Notes: generated from the sequence alone by a model not told the origin. 64,000 nt of DNA from Euptelea pleiosperma (GCA_035048495.1 CM068548.1:3100001-3164000); one strand, 5' to 3'; counted from the first letter of the stretch, positions 47,109 to 60,541 are shown. Made by a program: numbers and translations.

Positions 47109-49139
47109 CCATCTCCGATAGCAAATGGGTGAGTCCTATTCATGTCGTCCCTAAAAAGGCAGGATTCACAGTTGTGAAAAATGAGAACAAGGAAATGGTC
47201 ACCCAGCGCCTGAAGAAATGGTGGAGAGGCTGTATCGATTATCGACGACTCAACACCAACACTAGGAAGGACCATTTTCCTTTACCCTTCATAGACCAGA
47301 TGTTTGAGAGACTAGCAGGTCACTCCTATTACTGCTTCCTCGATGGTTACTCAGGGTATAATCAAATACCCATCGCCCCTGAGGATCACGAGAAGACAAC
47401 TTTCACCTGTCCCTTTAACACTTTTGCCTACAAGCGCATGCCCTTTGGCCTCTGCAATGCACCTGCGACCTTTCAAAGGTGTATGATGAGCATATTCTCT
47501 GATATGGTGGAATAATTCTTCGAAGTCTTTATGGACGACTTCTCAGTCTTTGGGTCATCCTTTGATGACTGTCTGAACCATCTAGGGCTTGTACTTCAAT
47601 GCTGTCAGGACAAGCAACTTGTCCTCAATTGGGAGAAATGCCACTTCATGGTGAAGAAAGGCATAGTTTTGGGACATGTCATTTCCCATCAGGGCATTGA
47701 GGTCGACAAAGCTAAAATCGATATCATCTCGACCTTGCCCATTCCTAAGTCCGTACGTGACATCCGGTCCTTTTTGGGACATGGAGGATTTTATAGGCGA
47801 TTCATCAAGGACTTCTCTCAAATCGCTAGACCTCTGTCCCATCTTCTGGCTAAAGATAGTCCTTTCGACCTCAATCCTGACTGTGTCAAGGCATTTAAGC
47901 GTCTCAAATCTGATCTCACTACTGCGCCCATTAACCGTCCCCCGAACTGGACTCTACCTTTTGAGGTAATGTGCGATGCTTCTGACTACGCCTTAGGAGC
48001 CGTTCTAGGGTAGAGAGTTGACAAAAGGTCACACGTCATCTACTACGCGAGCAAAACTCTTAACTCTGCCCAAATGAATTACTCCACCACTGAGAAAGAA
48101 CTCCTGGCGGTAGTCTTCGCCCTTGATAAATTCTGTCAGTACCTCTTAGCCACTAAGGTGGTCGTGTACACTGATCATGCAGCCCTTCGATATCTCATGT
48201 TGAAAAAGGAAACCAAGCCTCGATTAATTCGATGGATTCTCTTACTACAGGAATTCGACCTCGAGATTAAGGATAAGAAAGGAACTGAGAATGTGGTGGC
48301 TGATCACTTGTCTAGACTGACTTTAGAGTCATCCTTCGACACCCAGCCCATCCTTGAGACCTTTCTAGACGAACAACTATTCACTATCTCCGTTCATCCA
48401 TGGTATGCTGACATTGTCAACTACCTTGTCACCGAAGAAATGCCTTCACACTGGTCAAAACAGGACAAAAGCCAATTCCTAGCAAGAGTTAAGTACTACT
48501 CTTGGGATGACCCTTATTTGTATAAATACTGTCCTGACCAAATCATTCATCTCTGTGTCCCTGAGTCGGACCAACTCAATATCTTGTCCTCGTGTCATGA
48601 CCAACCTTGTGGTGGTCATTTCAGCACTAAGAAGACTGCAGAAAAAGTGCTGCAATGTGGATTCTATTGGCCCACATTATTTAAAGATGCCCACATCTAC
48701 AGCAAAACCTGTCCTAATTGCCAGCATCTAGGCCTCATCTCCCAGAGGAACATGATGCCCCTAACTCCCATCCAGCTCGATGAAATATTTGACATCTGGG
48801 GCATTGACTTCATGGGTCCCTTTCCGGTTTCCTATGGTTTTGAGTACATTCTCCTTGCGGTAGACTATGTCTCCAAATGGATAGAAGCCATTCCCACCAA
48901 GACCAATGACCACAAAGTGGTGGTCAAATTCCTAAAGGAGTTCATCTTCGCCCGATTCGGTGCCCCTAAGGCCATCATTAGTGATGGGGGCACCCATTCT
49001 GCAATAGGATATTCAAGAAATTAATAAAAAAGTATGGGGTAACCCACAAGGTTGCTCTAGCTTATCATCTGCAGACTAGTGGTCAAGTAGAGGTTTCTAA
49101 TCGTCAGATCAAGCAGATCTTGGAGAAGACAGTCAATAC
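47109..49139 (+). pseudogene. Element C: Ty3 pol, RT-RNase H-integrase (right part)
   Basis: Tat/Athila-type pol continues here. RT: FLDGYSGYNQI (near 47338), FGLCNAPATFQRCM, catalytic FMDDFSVFG (near 47528). RNase H: CDASDYALGAVLG, then [15 protein letters not shown] and YTDHAAL. Integrase: an H-H-C-C zinc site (HDQPCGGHF ... CPNCQHL, about 48595-48725), core aspartates in GIDFMGPFP and IISDGGTHS. Stops occur at 47513 and 48011 and a frameshift at ~49000. Integrase is then cut by element B's LTR at 49140. LTRs of C itself are not in the window. Domain order is complete but the copy is dead. Confidence 0.92.
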
Positions 49140-51792
49140 TGATATTCGCTTAAAAGTTTGTATTTTCCACGGTTATCATCTAAGCATTTTCACACTCTCC
49201 TACGTTAAAATGCTCTATTTATCTACTTTTCTACGTAAGAGTCTCTTTTGTTGCGTAGAACACACTTTTCTGGACGAAATAGTATATTTGCATGCATTAA
49301 ACACATTTTCGGAAGTCTAGACATGAAGTCATTCTGATAGAGTCTCATTACACACTTCTTCTATCGCAGGAAACCCCGATGGGACAATTCTCGAGACTTG
49401 CGAGCCCACATCGATCAGGAAAGCCCATTATCAAAGCTTAAAGAGCCTACATGCTATGACTAGAAGATATGGGCCAAATATGGGCTGAATAAGATGACCA
49501 AAAAGCCGGCCCAAAGAACGAAGAGAGTAGGAGAGCCAATGACCAAGAGACGAACCAAAGCGTTTAAAGCCACATGAGTCAGCAAGGAATGATAGTCTAC
49601 TCTACTGGAGAAGCATGAGGATGGTCACAGTGAAGACCAGGGTTCCAGACCCTCTGCCAATACGTTTATCTCCATTTTCTGATACTTTCTCTCTCATCTC
49701 TCCTTATTCTCTCTCTCTCTTCATCTCTCGGTCCTCGAATCTACTGACCTAACCCCAGAACTCCTTTCCATCGGCTCTATCTCATCTCCCTTAGCTTTCT
49801 GACCGTTGGATCTTCAATCGGACCGTTGGATCTCTCTAAATCCGTCGATCTACCAATCTGGGTCCCAATCAAGTCACCATCCATCCGATCGCCATCAGAC
49901 TGTCTGTCACATCATCTTGTGAGATGATGGACATCATCAATCCATGTGGGCCAGTAGCCGGGCCCATCATCATCGACCCGCTGTCCGACCAGTTGGTAGA
50001 CCCCGTGAATTTCAAAATAATTTTAATTAAATTTAAAAAATGGGGGGTCCACTAAATGGGGACATTCCCCAAAGAAAAGTAGAAAAAAAAAAATTTATAT
50101 TTTTTTTTATTTCCTAAAATTCCTAATTTCCATTAATGGAAATTAGGAGCTTATATAAAGGGGGAAGGAGGGGGACGAACCCTAATTTTCCTTCACCCCT
50201 CTCCTCCTCTCCTCCCCCCTTTCCTTCTCCCCCTTCCATGGCCGGAGCACCACCACACCGCACGAACCACCACCATCGTCTTCTTCACGGGGTGCCACCA
50301 CACCAAGCATGCATCTCCACTACCGTCATCCTCCTCCTAGCGTTCTTCACCGCCTGTAACCAGTCCACCACCACCATGAATGCTTGCAAACGGCGCTCCT
50401 TTGAGCGATCATCGCCCCCCCATCTTCCCCATTCTTTTTTTTTCTTCTTCTTCTTCTTCGTTTTCTCCATCTTTGACCGAAGTTGCAGGTCTGCAACTCC
50501 CGCCAACTCCGGCCGTCAGCGCCCCCCTCCGCCTGCTCCTCCGTCATCTCTAACAGGATAGCCCCATAGCACAACCAGCCACCGTTTTCTCTCTCCCCAA
50601 GCGCCTCCACCCTGCTGCTGTTGCTGCCTCGTCTCCCATCCCCACGTTTTTACCTAGTTTCTGGTCTCCTACGGGCTGCAACTTTGCATTCCAGCAACCC
50701 CCCCCCAACTTGCTGCCATGAAAGCACCACCACTTGCTGCCATGAAAGGACCACCACCAGCCAGTAGCAGGTGCGCCTCCACCCGAACCAGCAAGGAGCT
50801 GCCCACGGTTGCAGCAACTTCACATCACCGATCTACTGTCCATCACAACCGCCCTTTGCTCCTTCATCAACGGTGGATGACACAGCTCGTGCACAACTTG
50901 CAGCTCTAGATCTGCACGCCCTCATCTTTGCAGGTCATGTTCAACCCATGCCTTGACCTAAAACGCCTCTCCAACCTGTGCATCATTTGGTTCGAACACT
51001 TGCTACACGGCATCGTTTATCATCTCCTCTACCGCAAAGAGGAACCGCTCTTTATCCATTGGCTGTGCACCATCACCTTGACCATCCATCATCTCCATAG
51101 CAACTCCAGCCAATATCTTATCCTCCATAGCAATCATGGCTGCATCCCTACTCATGGCGCACCCTCATGTGCACTTTATCGCATGGTCGATCAACCGGGC
51201 CGAACTACTCACCGGGCGATCCGAGCAGTCAATGTGAGTTCTCCAAGATTACTTCCACTTTCTCTCTCTAGAAACATGTTATCTCTCTAGAGTTCATGTT
51301 TTCTCTCTTTAAGTTCCCCAGGCTGATCGCCTTTTTGCACCGCCGACTCCGTTCGGTGAATGCAAGAGGGTGAGTTTTTCTCTCACCTCTACCTTGTCGG
51401 CCGGTAAACGACCGAGGTGTGAAAATCTCTCTCTACCTTCTTCCTCTCTCTCTAAAATCTCTTTTTACATGCTTTCTAGAATAGATTTACCGCTTTATTT
51501 ATTTTATGTAAGCAACAGTTTAATTAATGCAATTTGAGTTTGATGATTTTAGTCTTCTCTGGATCTCTTGGATGTGTTTTTAATCTCGACTCACCATTCT
51601 CATCTTTCCACGTTTCTTTTGTATATTATCTGTCATTTTATGTTCTTATTTGCGCTAATCCGACTAATGCCGAGTGCGGATCGACATTCGAGACGAATCC
51701 CTATACAAATCTATCAATTTTGTAGGATAATCGGATAAAAATTATAAATCTAGGGTTTCCGTAACCAACGACGCGGAAAAACCTTAGTTTCA
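49140..51792 (+). repeat. 5' LTR of element B
   Basis: It starts TGATATTCGCTTAAAAG and ends TAGTTTCA; 2653 bp. It is homologous to the solo LTR at 19154-21897, including shared segments near 19380-20060/49360-50040. It interrupts element C integrase after EKTVN, with AATAC (49135-49139) as the left copy of the expected target duplication. Open frames within it (for example 50136-50561) are CT-rich LTR sequence, not genes. Confidence 0.85.
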
Positions 51793-51794
51793 AA

Positions 51795-51812
51795 TGGCGC
51801 CACTACCGGAAT
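51795..51812 (+). promoter_or_regulatory. Primer-binding site of element B (tRNA-Asp type)
   Basis: TGGCGCCACTACCGG begins two bases after the LTR end. It resembles the complement of the plant tRNA-Asp 3' end (TGGCGCCGTTGCCGG...) with three mismatches in 15. This primer type is typical of Tat/Athila elements. Confidence 0.65.
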
Positions 51813-53560
51813 TGGAAAGATGCTGAAGCGGAAAGCTGCTCAATTTGGACAGCCCGACCTTTTCGGGAAACTTTCTACTTTTTGTTTTTAGTGATTTTTA
51901 GTAGTTTTTAAATTACTATTTTTAATGCCTCGGAAGGCCGAGTGCAATTTGTAATAATTTAGGAATTTTACTACTTTCCATATAACTGCTAGATCTTGTT
52001 CTAGGGTTTTTTAGAAACCCTAGATTAAGTGGAAAATACCAAACAAAAAAATCAAAAAAATTAAAATTCAAAAAAATTAGGGTTTTATATTCTGCAGATT
52101 TTTAGAAATCACCAATCAAGGATTTGCGATTTTTGAAAAGATTCTAAAATCTTGAAACTCTGCTTAATTAGGGTTTCCCCTCTTAGAAGTTTCCTCTTTA
52201 GAAGAATTTCTATCTTTAGAAATCTTCCGAATTTGGAAAAGTCTGCAAAAGGAAACACCCCAAATCTAGCAGAATTTCAATTTTGGGAAATTTTCCAAAA
52301 TTGTAAGGGATCTCGAAATCAAATCTTTCTTGGAAGACCTCCACAGTTCGGGACACTTTCCAATCTAGGTATTTTCCAATTTGGGAATTCCTAAATTTTA
52401 CCCTATCTCGAATTTGGAAAATAATTCAAAAAAAAAAAAACTTGCCTAAATCCAGTGCTTATTCTGTAAACCCTAAAAAGGCAAGGATCTTCCAAATAGA
52501 ATCCCGAATACCTAGACCGTGCGATCTAACTTTTCTGCAGGAACACGATCCAGTGTGGGTAGAGAGCGAAAGCTCAAAGAGGTGGAGTCGGGCCCAAGCC
52601 CATTAGGATACCCCTCCCTACCCCAAGGAGGCGACCCCGTGGCGTGGCCCACTGGAGGTAAGTCCCTATCCTCGCCTTGAGTGCGATACAGAGTAATTTG
52701 GGTGAATCATTGCCTCATGTCTATTTGTTTTCTAGCAACAACTTATTCGACTTGCGTAGCGTGGCCGTTAATCAATCAACTCTAAGAGAGCAGACCCAGC
52801 TCCAAATTGAAACTGGTGGGATTTCATCACCCACCTCATCATTCCAACTGATTTGATCCCAAGGCTCCATTTAATTAAAAAGAATCAAGAAGTAGAGCCA
52901 ATTAGCCTAGTGTTCGAGGAAAAATCCACGCAAAGCGAACCCGCTTAACATCCAATCTAAATAAGACCACGAGCGCGGGTCCCTGTTGTCTAACACACCC
53001 AGAAGTCCCTGCTACTCAAGTACACTGAGCTCGACGTGGCATCTTGGACTATTCGGCGGTTAGTTGCGTGTGGACTAGGAACATGCACCAACCCTAGCTT
53101 AACCCGAGGGAACACTCTTCTTATCCACTTGACCAATCCAGTTAGTCTGGGACGTACTTAAGTCAGCCATTGTGCCGCACGTCTGTCTAGGCTTCGGATT
53201 GCCTTGTTGTTAACTAGAGTTAGTACTAAAGGATTCGCTCTGAAGAGTGTAGCCTGGTGAGAACCTCTGAGTGCAAAACAGTTAGTCCGACGGTTAAAAG
53301 ATAAACCAGTGGTCCGCCCACTGTCATAATCTACTCTAGCCCCAAAACTAACAAAGATAATTCCTAAAATATATCCTGATTGCTTACAATAGGATTATCT
53401 ATGCTTGGTGTGCATCATTTAGGATAGTGTTCATCTCTGGCAACTTTCGAACAAGCGCTTGATTCGATCTGAGAATCACGTACCTACGGTGGATCCTCTA
53501 CTGAATTCTTCCCCATCTCTTTTCCCACCCACCTCCCCCAGTACTACTACCTTTGTAGTC
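51813..53560 (+). other. Untranslated leader of element B
   Basis: No coding frame is supported. 52190-52410 holds a repeated aatttggaaa/ttccgaatttgg wording. Long untranslated leaders before gag are normal for Tat/Athila elements. Confidence 0.55.
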
Positions 53561-53716
53561 ATGGCAGTCGAACGACCTCTTATCAAGACGTTTGCCCCTA
53601 TCTCTGCCAATCCGCCCACTTGCATTGTTCTCCCACCTACTACGGCGGTACAGTTTGAGATCAGGCCGCAGACGATCCAAATACTGCCAACCTTTCGTTG
53701 TCTCCCAAGAGAAGTG
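53561..53716 (+). pseudogene. Element B gag, N-terminal stub
   Basis: The frame starts MAVERPLIKTFAPISANPPT and continues through a QFEIRPQTIQILP segment to LPRE, a typical Tat-lineage gag beginning. It then runs straight into the LTR-like sequence at 53717. The central gag (capsid) portion does not reappear on the other side at 57729, so the insertion is accompanied by loss of most of gag. Confidence 0.75.
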
Positions 53717-54659
53717 TCACGCCCCGAATCCGGATACCCAGATACGACCCAAAAATCCATGGATCGACCCGTACCCGAATCCAGAGGTGATCCATGAATG
53801 TCCCCTAGTGGTCCAATTAGGTCAATTAGACAACTAAGGTTCATTCGAAAACCCACTAAGTAAAAACAAAGTCTAGAGTCTAGATGTAGGAAACAAATAA
53901 TTTAAATAATTTATAATTCAAATAATTCAATCAATCAACTAAATGTGGAGAGATAGAAGTGAGAACATGCTCTCAATCAAAGGCTTACATGCCCGTGAAA
54001 AAAAAAATATTATAAAATAATCAAATACAACTTTCTAAAATATGGGATCGACTCCCAAATCCTCGCCGATCTCCTCGAATGCACCGGAGTCTTTCGTTTC
54101 AAAATCATCTCACGTACCCGGCTCCTCAAAATCTGAAAATGGTATCGGTGTAGCACCGTGAGCCGAGGCCCAGTAATACAACAGTGTGCATGGTATGATA
54201 TCATACTATACAAGTTTTTTAATCAAGGTATGCATCTCAATCGTATAATAAGGATGGCATGAATATGAGGATGAATGCAGATGAGTAAGGGATGCCAATG
54301 CAACTAGTACCCATAACCACATAGGGTCTCCATCTCCTTCCCGCACTAGGAGCGGTCTCATTGACCCATCTGCAGGATATAATAACGTCTGGGGCCTTTC
54401 ACCCTAGGGTACCGAACCCTGATTAATTGATAAAACCAATATAAACGTATATAATATACTTCAACCCCGTTCCCTTATGCACCCCTTATATGAAATGACG
54501 TGATGATCATGGTATGACAACAAGATGTACTAGGGTTACATGACATAAGCACACATGTATTTAACATTTAAATAAAAATATAAAATGAACCAATGATCAT
54601 TAAGAGTAATAATATTGGAACGAATTAGGGTCAACCATGAATAACATATAACAATCACC

Positions 54660-55105
54660 GAAGGTCACGATCAACACGGATGAATAATATAAGTGGAAAT
54701 CACGAGACAATCCAACACACCATGGCCGAACCCTATGAGGGATCCATGACACAAGGTCGAACCCTAAAGAGGGATCCAAGACACTTGGCCGAACCCTATG
54801 AGGGATCCAAGACACATGGGTGGGATCCCCATGCATACAAGTATAGGTCGAACCATCTAGGTATAATAGTCAATAAGACATGACCAAATATCACAATCAA
54901 CATCGATGAATAATATAAGTGAAAATCGCAAGAGAATCCAACACGCCATGGCCGAACTCTATGAGGGATCCATGACACAAGGTCGAACCCTAAAGAGGGA
55001 TCCAAGACACTTGGCCGAACCCTATGAGAGATCCAAGACACATGGGTGGGATCCCCATGCATACAGGTATAGGTCAAACCATCTAGGATTTAGTCAAACA
55101 ACAAG
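54660..55105. repeat. 226-bp tandem duplication with ccgaaccctatgaggga motif
   Basis: Two units offset by 226 bp (catggccgaa at 54721 and 54947). Within each, a shorter ~37-bp motif (gaaccctatgagggatcc / cgaaccctaaagagggatcc) recurs three times. D copy 2 has the same arrangement at 61484 and 61711 (227 bp). Confidence 0.85.
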
Positions 55106-55139
55106 GTTAAAACCTTAATGGTTAATAATCATGACCGAA

Positions 55140-56430
55140 CTACGAACAATTAATAAGTTTTTTTATAAAAATGTACTACATTATAAAAATCATAACTAAA
55201 TAAATATGAATTAGAAAAATATAAACTCAATGGATTGAAAAATTAGATTCACAGAGGTTTTTAGGAAAAATAAATAGAAAAATATTCAGATTCAAAATAT
55301 AGGTCAAAACTTTTAATTAATTGGGCCAGACAGAATTCGGGATACAAAAAAATCCCGCACATTGTAAAAGTTATAACTAAATAATTAATTGTTAGAAAAA
55401 TACAAACTCAATTAATTTGAAAACTAAATTCATATAAGTATCTATGAAAAATAAATAAATAAAATATTTAGATTAAAAATATAGATCGAAATCCCAAGTG
55501 AAGTGGACCGTATAAAATCTGAAATTCTGAGTTTTATAGAAAAGTCCAGCACGTTTGAAAAATCATAACTTAATCAATACAAATCAAAAAAATACAAACT
55601 CAAAGATTCTAGAAACTAGATTGATAGAGGTATCTGTGAAAAATAATTAAAAAAATATTTAGGTTAAAAATATAGATCGAAATCTCAAGTAAAATGGACC
55701 GTGTAAAATCTAAAATTCTGGGTTTTACAGAAAAGTCTAGTACGTTTGAAAAATCATAACTTAATCAATATAGATCAGAAAAATAAAAACTCAAAGGTTC
55801 TAGAAACTAGATTGATATAGATATCTGTGAAAAATAATTAGAAAAATATTTAGGTAAAAAATATGGATCGAAATCTCAGTTAAAGTGGATCATGTAAAAT
55901 CTAGAATTCTGGGTTTTACAGAAAAGTCCAGCACGTTTGAAAAATCATAACTTAATCCATGCAAATCAGAAAAATATAAACTCAAAGGTTCTAGAAACTA
56001 GATTGATAGAGGTATCTATGAAAAATAATTAGAAAAATATTTAGATTAACAATATAGATCGAAATCTCAAGTGAAGTGGACCGTGTAAAATATGGAATTC
56101 TGGGTTTTACAGAAAAATCCAGCACGTTTGAAAAATCATAACTTAATCAATAAAAATCAGAAAAATATAAACTCAAAGGTTCTAGAAACTAGATTGATAG
56201 AGGTATCCATGAAAAATAATTAGAAAAATATTTAAGTTAAAAATATAGATCTAAATCTCAAGTGAATCGGACCGTGTAAAATCTGAAATTCTGAGTTTTT
56301 TGGTAAAGTCATACAACTTAGAAAAATCATAACTTAATCAATAAAAATCAGAAAAATACAAACTAAACGGTTTTGAAAAATAGATTCATAGAGTATTTAG
56401 AAAAAAATAATATAAAAATATTTAAATCAT
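55140..56430. repeat. 191-bp tandem array, 7 units
   Basis: The marker aatcataact(t)aa recurs at 55189, 55372, 55564, 55755, 55946, 56137 and 56328. The central spacings are exactly 191 bp; the first two units are more diverged (183 and 192). Units share ctagaaactagattgata and ggaccgtgtaaaatct. AT-rich. Confidence 0.88.
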
Positions 56431-57728
56431 AAAAGTACAACAAAAATGATAAGAACATAGTCATCCGTTATAGGTACAAAATAGACCATGGCCAAACCCA
56501 TCATGGTGGCCCAAAACAAAGATCAACCCAATAAGAATAAAGTAAATATTATTAAAATTAATTTATAATGAGTATCAACCATTATCTAATAAAAGAAAAA
56601 CAAATCTTGAATAAAAACAAGTATAGGATGGATCAAGCGCACTTACCTCAAGGTTTCTTGAACTTTAATGAAAATCAAAAGTTTCTTCAAATTTGAAAGT
56701 CGTCGGATCGTCCTCTACTCGGAGTATGTTCTTCAAATCGGAGTCCCCGTCAATTCTCCCTTCTTGCTCGAGTGTGATCGATCCCCGAATGAAGGTTTAA
56801 TGGAGCTAGCTCTATTCTTCAATGGAGTTGGGTTGTGAAAGGTTCTAAAACTTTAGGGTTTTTAATAAATAGGTTTAGGGAAGGATTAGGGTTTCTATTT
56901 TGTTGAAATTCGTAACTAGTAAAGGGATGACTTTTTCAACCCTTAAAAACTTATATTTTACACTATTAATGGGTTAAGAATGGGCCCAAGGCCCATAGAC
57001 ATAAATAGGCTTCATTTAAAAATATTATTAAGCCCAAAAGACCTCTAGATTGGCCATAAGGGCCCACCCAACAATCATAACACAAATAATTATTAATTAA
57101 TTCAATCAACTATATTATATAATTTAAAAGTTCATACAATAAGGTATTGACACATGTCACACACATAAATCACAAAAATGTTCAAAACCCTAGAAAAGTG
57201 TCAAATGACATTGGAATGACCCGAAAGTGATTTGCGGGTCCCACGCTCCTATTAAATAAATAAAATATAATTAGATATTATTTAAAAAATATAAGAATGG
57301 TAGGAAAGTTTAAAAATTACAAAAATACTATTTTTGTCAAAATCTCCTAAAATCTTCCGCTAAGGTTTTTATGTCTCAAGAAAGGTTCCAAATTTCACAG
57401 GTAAGTTGGTAAAGATAAAATAGGAATATTTTTGGTGTCTCGGGCCCACAAAATAATTTTTTTATAAAAGTTCTGGAATGTTAGCTGCGGCAAGAAAAAG
57501 TCCCCTACAAGTTATGATTAATTATTTTTAGCAAGAATTTAGCCCTAAATAGCGAGTTTCAAAAATAGCAGGTTTTTCAAAGTTGTTAGAATAAAACCAA
57601 ATTAAATACACATACTCATACATGATATTAAATAATAAAAATAATAATAAGAGTCTAAAAAAGGTTTAGGTTTTCATATATTAGGTGAATTTACCGTAAT
57701 ACCCTAGAACGAAAGTTCAGGGTATTAC

Positions 57729-58578
57729 CATCACTCGTACAGAGGAAACTAGTACCAATTCTACCTCTGCTTCTTCTACCTCTGCACCAACATCAGATAT
57801 TCCTGTGCAGAAATCGAAGGCTAAAAACAAATCCATTTGTCGAGTAAAACCTCCCTTCCCGGACAGACTTGTCCAAGATAAGCGGGATCAGCAATTCTCA
57901 GAGATCTTAGACGTCTTTAAAGGCGTCCAGATCAATATCCCATTCCTTTCTGCTATCAAGCAAATCCCCTCTTATGCCAAATTCCTCAAGGACTTGTGCA
58001 CAGTTAAGCGGCGTACGCATGTACCCAAAGCTGCCATCTTGGCCAAAAAAGCTACCGCATTCATTCAACGCAACAGTGTGATCAAACACAAGGATCCAGG
58101 TAGCCCAACTGTCCAATGTGAAATTAGAGACAACTTTAGCTGCACTGCCTTGCTAGATTTAGGGGCTAGCGTTAACCTCATACCATTCTCGGTATATCAG
58201 CAGTTAGGACTGAAAGATATGAAGCCTACCAATGTCACCCTCAAATTAGCTGATCAGTCCATCAAGATTCTAAGAGGAATCATTGAAGATGTCCTAGTAA
58301 AAGTCGCTGACTTTTATTATCCTGTGGACTTTATCATTCTCGACACCGAGCCGTGTCAGGATAACCGCATTCCGGTCATCTTAGGCCGTCCATTCCTTGC
58401 CACTGCGAATGCACACATCGGGTGCCGGGACGGAAACATGTCCATTGCTTTCGGAAACCTCAAAGCTGAGGTCAATATCTTTCGTCTAATGCAACAGGAT
58501 GCCGATCGTGATGTGGCCGATGAAATGTGTGCCGTTGAGAGTCTAATCCCGGACTCCACCGAAGATATTCTTAAATAG
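57729..58578 (+). pseudogene. Element B gag end and aspartic protease
   Basis: The 257-codon frame starting at 57805 contains the late-gag/pre-protease block (IPFLSAIKQIPSYAKFLKDL, residues ~44-63), then a retropepsin-type protease. Active-site segment LLDLGASVNLIPFS lies at residues 116-129, with the catalytic Asp at 118 in DLGAS rather than D-S/T-G. A second conserved block ILGRPFL is at 192-198. The DLGA form is common in plant Tat/Athila proteases. This domain is open, but upstream gag is lost and a TAG at 58576 separates it from RT. Confidence 0.85.
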
Positions 58579-60541
58579 TGTCTAACACACTTTGGGGCTG
58601 ACTTTGCAACAGAGTAAGCTATTTCTGATCTCAATGATCTTTTGGAGACTGCTCCACTGATAGAGATCCCCGCTCCACTCATCGAGTTCGAGCCTCTGAT
58701 AACCATGGCCAGAGAACCCATCATTCCTTTACCTACTGAAGTCAAACCTCTTCAATCCGTGTCTTCTGTGACACCTATTTCAACTCCATCTGCTCCAACA
58801 TTGGAGCTTAAGCCTCTTCCCACAGATCTTTCCTATGCCTATCTTGGTCCTAAGGAAACCTACCATGTCATTATTGCTTTCGCTTTATCTGCAAGTGAAC
58901 GTAAGAAACTTCTCGAGCTGCTCAAAGAGCACAAATCTGCGATAGGGTGGACCATAGACGATATTCGTGGCATAGACCCCTCGGTGTGCCAACATCACAT
59001 CTATCTCGAGGATGAATCCAAAACCTCTCGAGAACACCAGAGGAGGTTGAACCCATCTTGAAGGATGTAGTCCGGGACGAGGTCCTTAAACTGTTAGATG
59101 CGGGTATCATTTACTCCATCTCCGATAGCAAATGGGTGAGTCCTATTCATGTCATCCCTAAAAAGGCAAGATTCACAGTTGTGGAAAATGAGAACAAGGA
59201 AATGGTTACCCAGCGCCTGAAGAAAGGGTGGAGAGTCTGCATCGATTACCGATGACTCAACACCAACACTAGGAATGACCATTTTCCTTTACCCTTCATA
59301 GACCAAATGTTGGAGAGACTAGCAGGTCACTCCTATTACTGCTTCCTCGATGGTTACTCAGGGTATAATCAAATACCCATCGCCCCTGAGGATCACGAGA
59401 AGACAACTTTCACCTGTCCCTTTAACACTTTTGCCTACAAGCGCATGCCCTTTGGCCTCTGCAATGCACCTGCGACCTTTCAAAGGTGTATGATGAGCAT
59501 ATTCTCTGATATGGTGGAATAATTCTTCGAAGTCTTTATGGACGACTTCTCAGTCTTTGGGTCATCCTTTGATGACTGTCTGAACCATCTAGGGCTTGTA
59601 CTTCAATGCTGTCAGGACAAGCAACTTGTCCTCAATTGGGAGAAATGCCACTTCATGGTGAAGAAAGGCATAGTTTTGGGACATGTCATTTCCCATCAGG
59701 GCATTGAGGTCGACAAAGCTAAAATCGATATCATCTCGACCTTGCCCATTCCTAAGTCCGTACGTGACATCCGGTCCTTTTTGGGACATGGAGGATTTTA
59801 TAGGCGATTCATCAAGGACTTCTCTCAAATCGCTAGACCTCTGTCCCATCTTCTGGCTAAAGATAGTCCTTTCGACCTCAATCCTGACTGTGTCAAGGCA
59901 TTTAAGCGTCTCAAATCTGATCTCACTACTGCGCCCATTAACCGTCCCCCGAACTGGACTCTACCTTTTGAGGTAATGTGCGATGCTTCTGACTACGCCT
60001 TAGGAGCCGTTCTAGGGTAGAGAGTTGACAAAAGGTCACACGTCATCTACTACGCGAGCAAAACTCTTAACTCTGCCCAAATGAATTACTCCACCACTGA
60101 GAAAGAACTCCTGGCGGTAGTCTTCGCCCTTGATAAATTCTGTCAGTACCTCTTAGCCACTAAGGTGGTCGTGTACACTGATCATGCAGCCCTTCGATAT
60201 CTCATGTTGAAAAAGGAAACCAAGCCTCGATTAATTCGATGGATTCTCTTACTACAGGAATTCGACCTCGAGATTAAGGATAAGAAAGGAACTGAGAATG
60301 TGGTGGCTGATCACTTGTCTAGACTGACTTTAGAGTCATCCTTCGACACCCAGCCCATCCTTGAGACCTTTCTAGACGAACAACTATTCACTATCTCCGT
60401 TCATCCATGGTATGCTGACATTGTCAACTACCTTGTCACCGAAGAAATGCCTTCACACTGGTCAAAACAGGACAAAAGCCAATTCCTAGCAAGAGTTAAG
60501 TACTACTCTTGGGATGACCCTTATTTGTATAAATACTGTCC
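58579..60541 (+). pseudogene. Element B RT-RNase H and integrase start, truncated
   Basis: It continues the pol reading: linker with TMAREP, IGWTIDDIRGIDPS, RT motifs FLDGYSGYNQI and FMDDFSVFG, and RNase [18 protein letters not shown] and YTDHAAL. Stops fall at 58576 and 58615, a one-base loss near 59050 shifts frame (cccatctt versus ccccatctt in element C), and TGA occurs at 59252. TAA at 59520 and TAG at 60018 are shared with element C. It ends abruptly within the pre-integrase zone at ...CP, fused to D copy 2. It lacks the CACTA insertion, preserving the empty site near 59119. Confidence 0.9.

Larger units (their letters stand above)
53717..57728. mobile_element. 4-kb LTR-like sequence D, copy 1
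   Basis: It begins TGTCACGCCCCGAATCC, a start seen in many plant LTRs, and ends near ggtattacc. It is noncoding, with two internal tandem arrays (54640-55100 and 55140-56430). A second copy starts at 60542. No target duplication was found: agaag on the left does not recur on the right. It could be a solo LTR associated with a deletion, or one of a D-family LTR pair. The interior has no recognisable protein. Confidence 0.6.

Noticed and set aside
47582..47969. Frames on both strands within RT (86 and 97 codons)
   Set aside because: Shadows of the RT/RNase H frame; repeated identically at 59589-59976 only because the underlying DNA is duplicated.
50136..51290. Open frames in the 5' LTR of element B
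   Set aside because: Same low-complexity LTR composition as the solo LTR, with no domain or splice structure.
54600..55118. Repeated frames with HRVRPSVLDPSLGFD-type sequence
   Set aside because: Translation of the 226-bp tandem duplication in the D sequence; no start context or domain.
53717..57728. Clean solo LTR with target duplication
   Set aside because: No 5-bp duplication flanks it and central gag is missing across the site, so a simple insertion is not supported.
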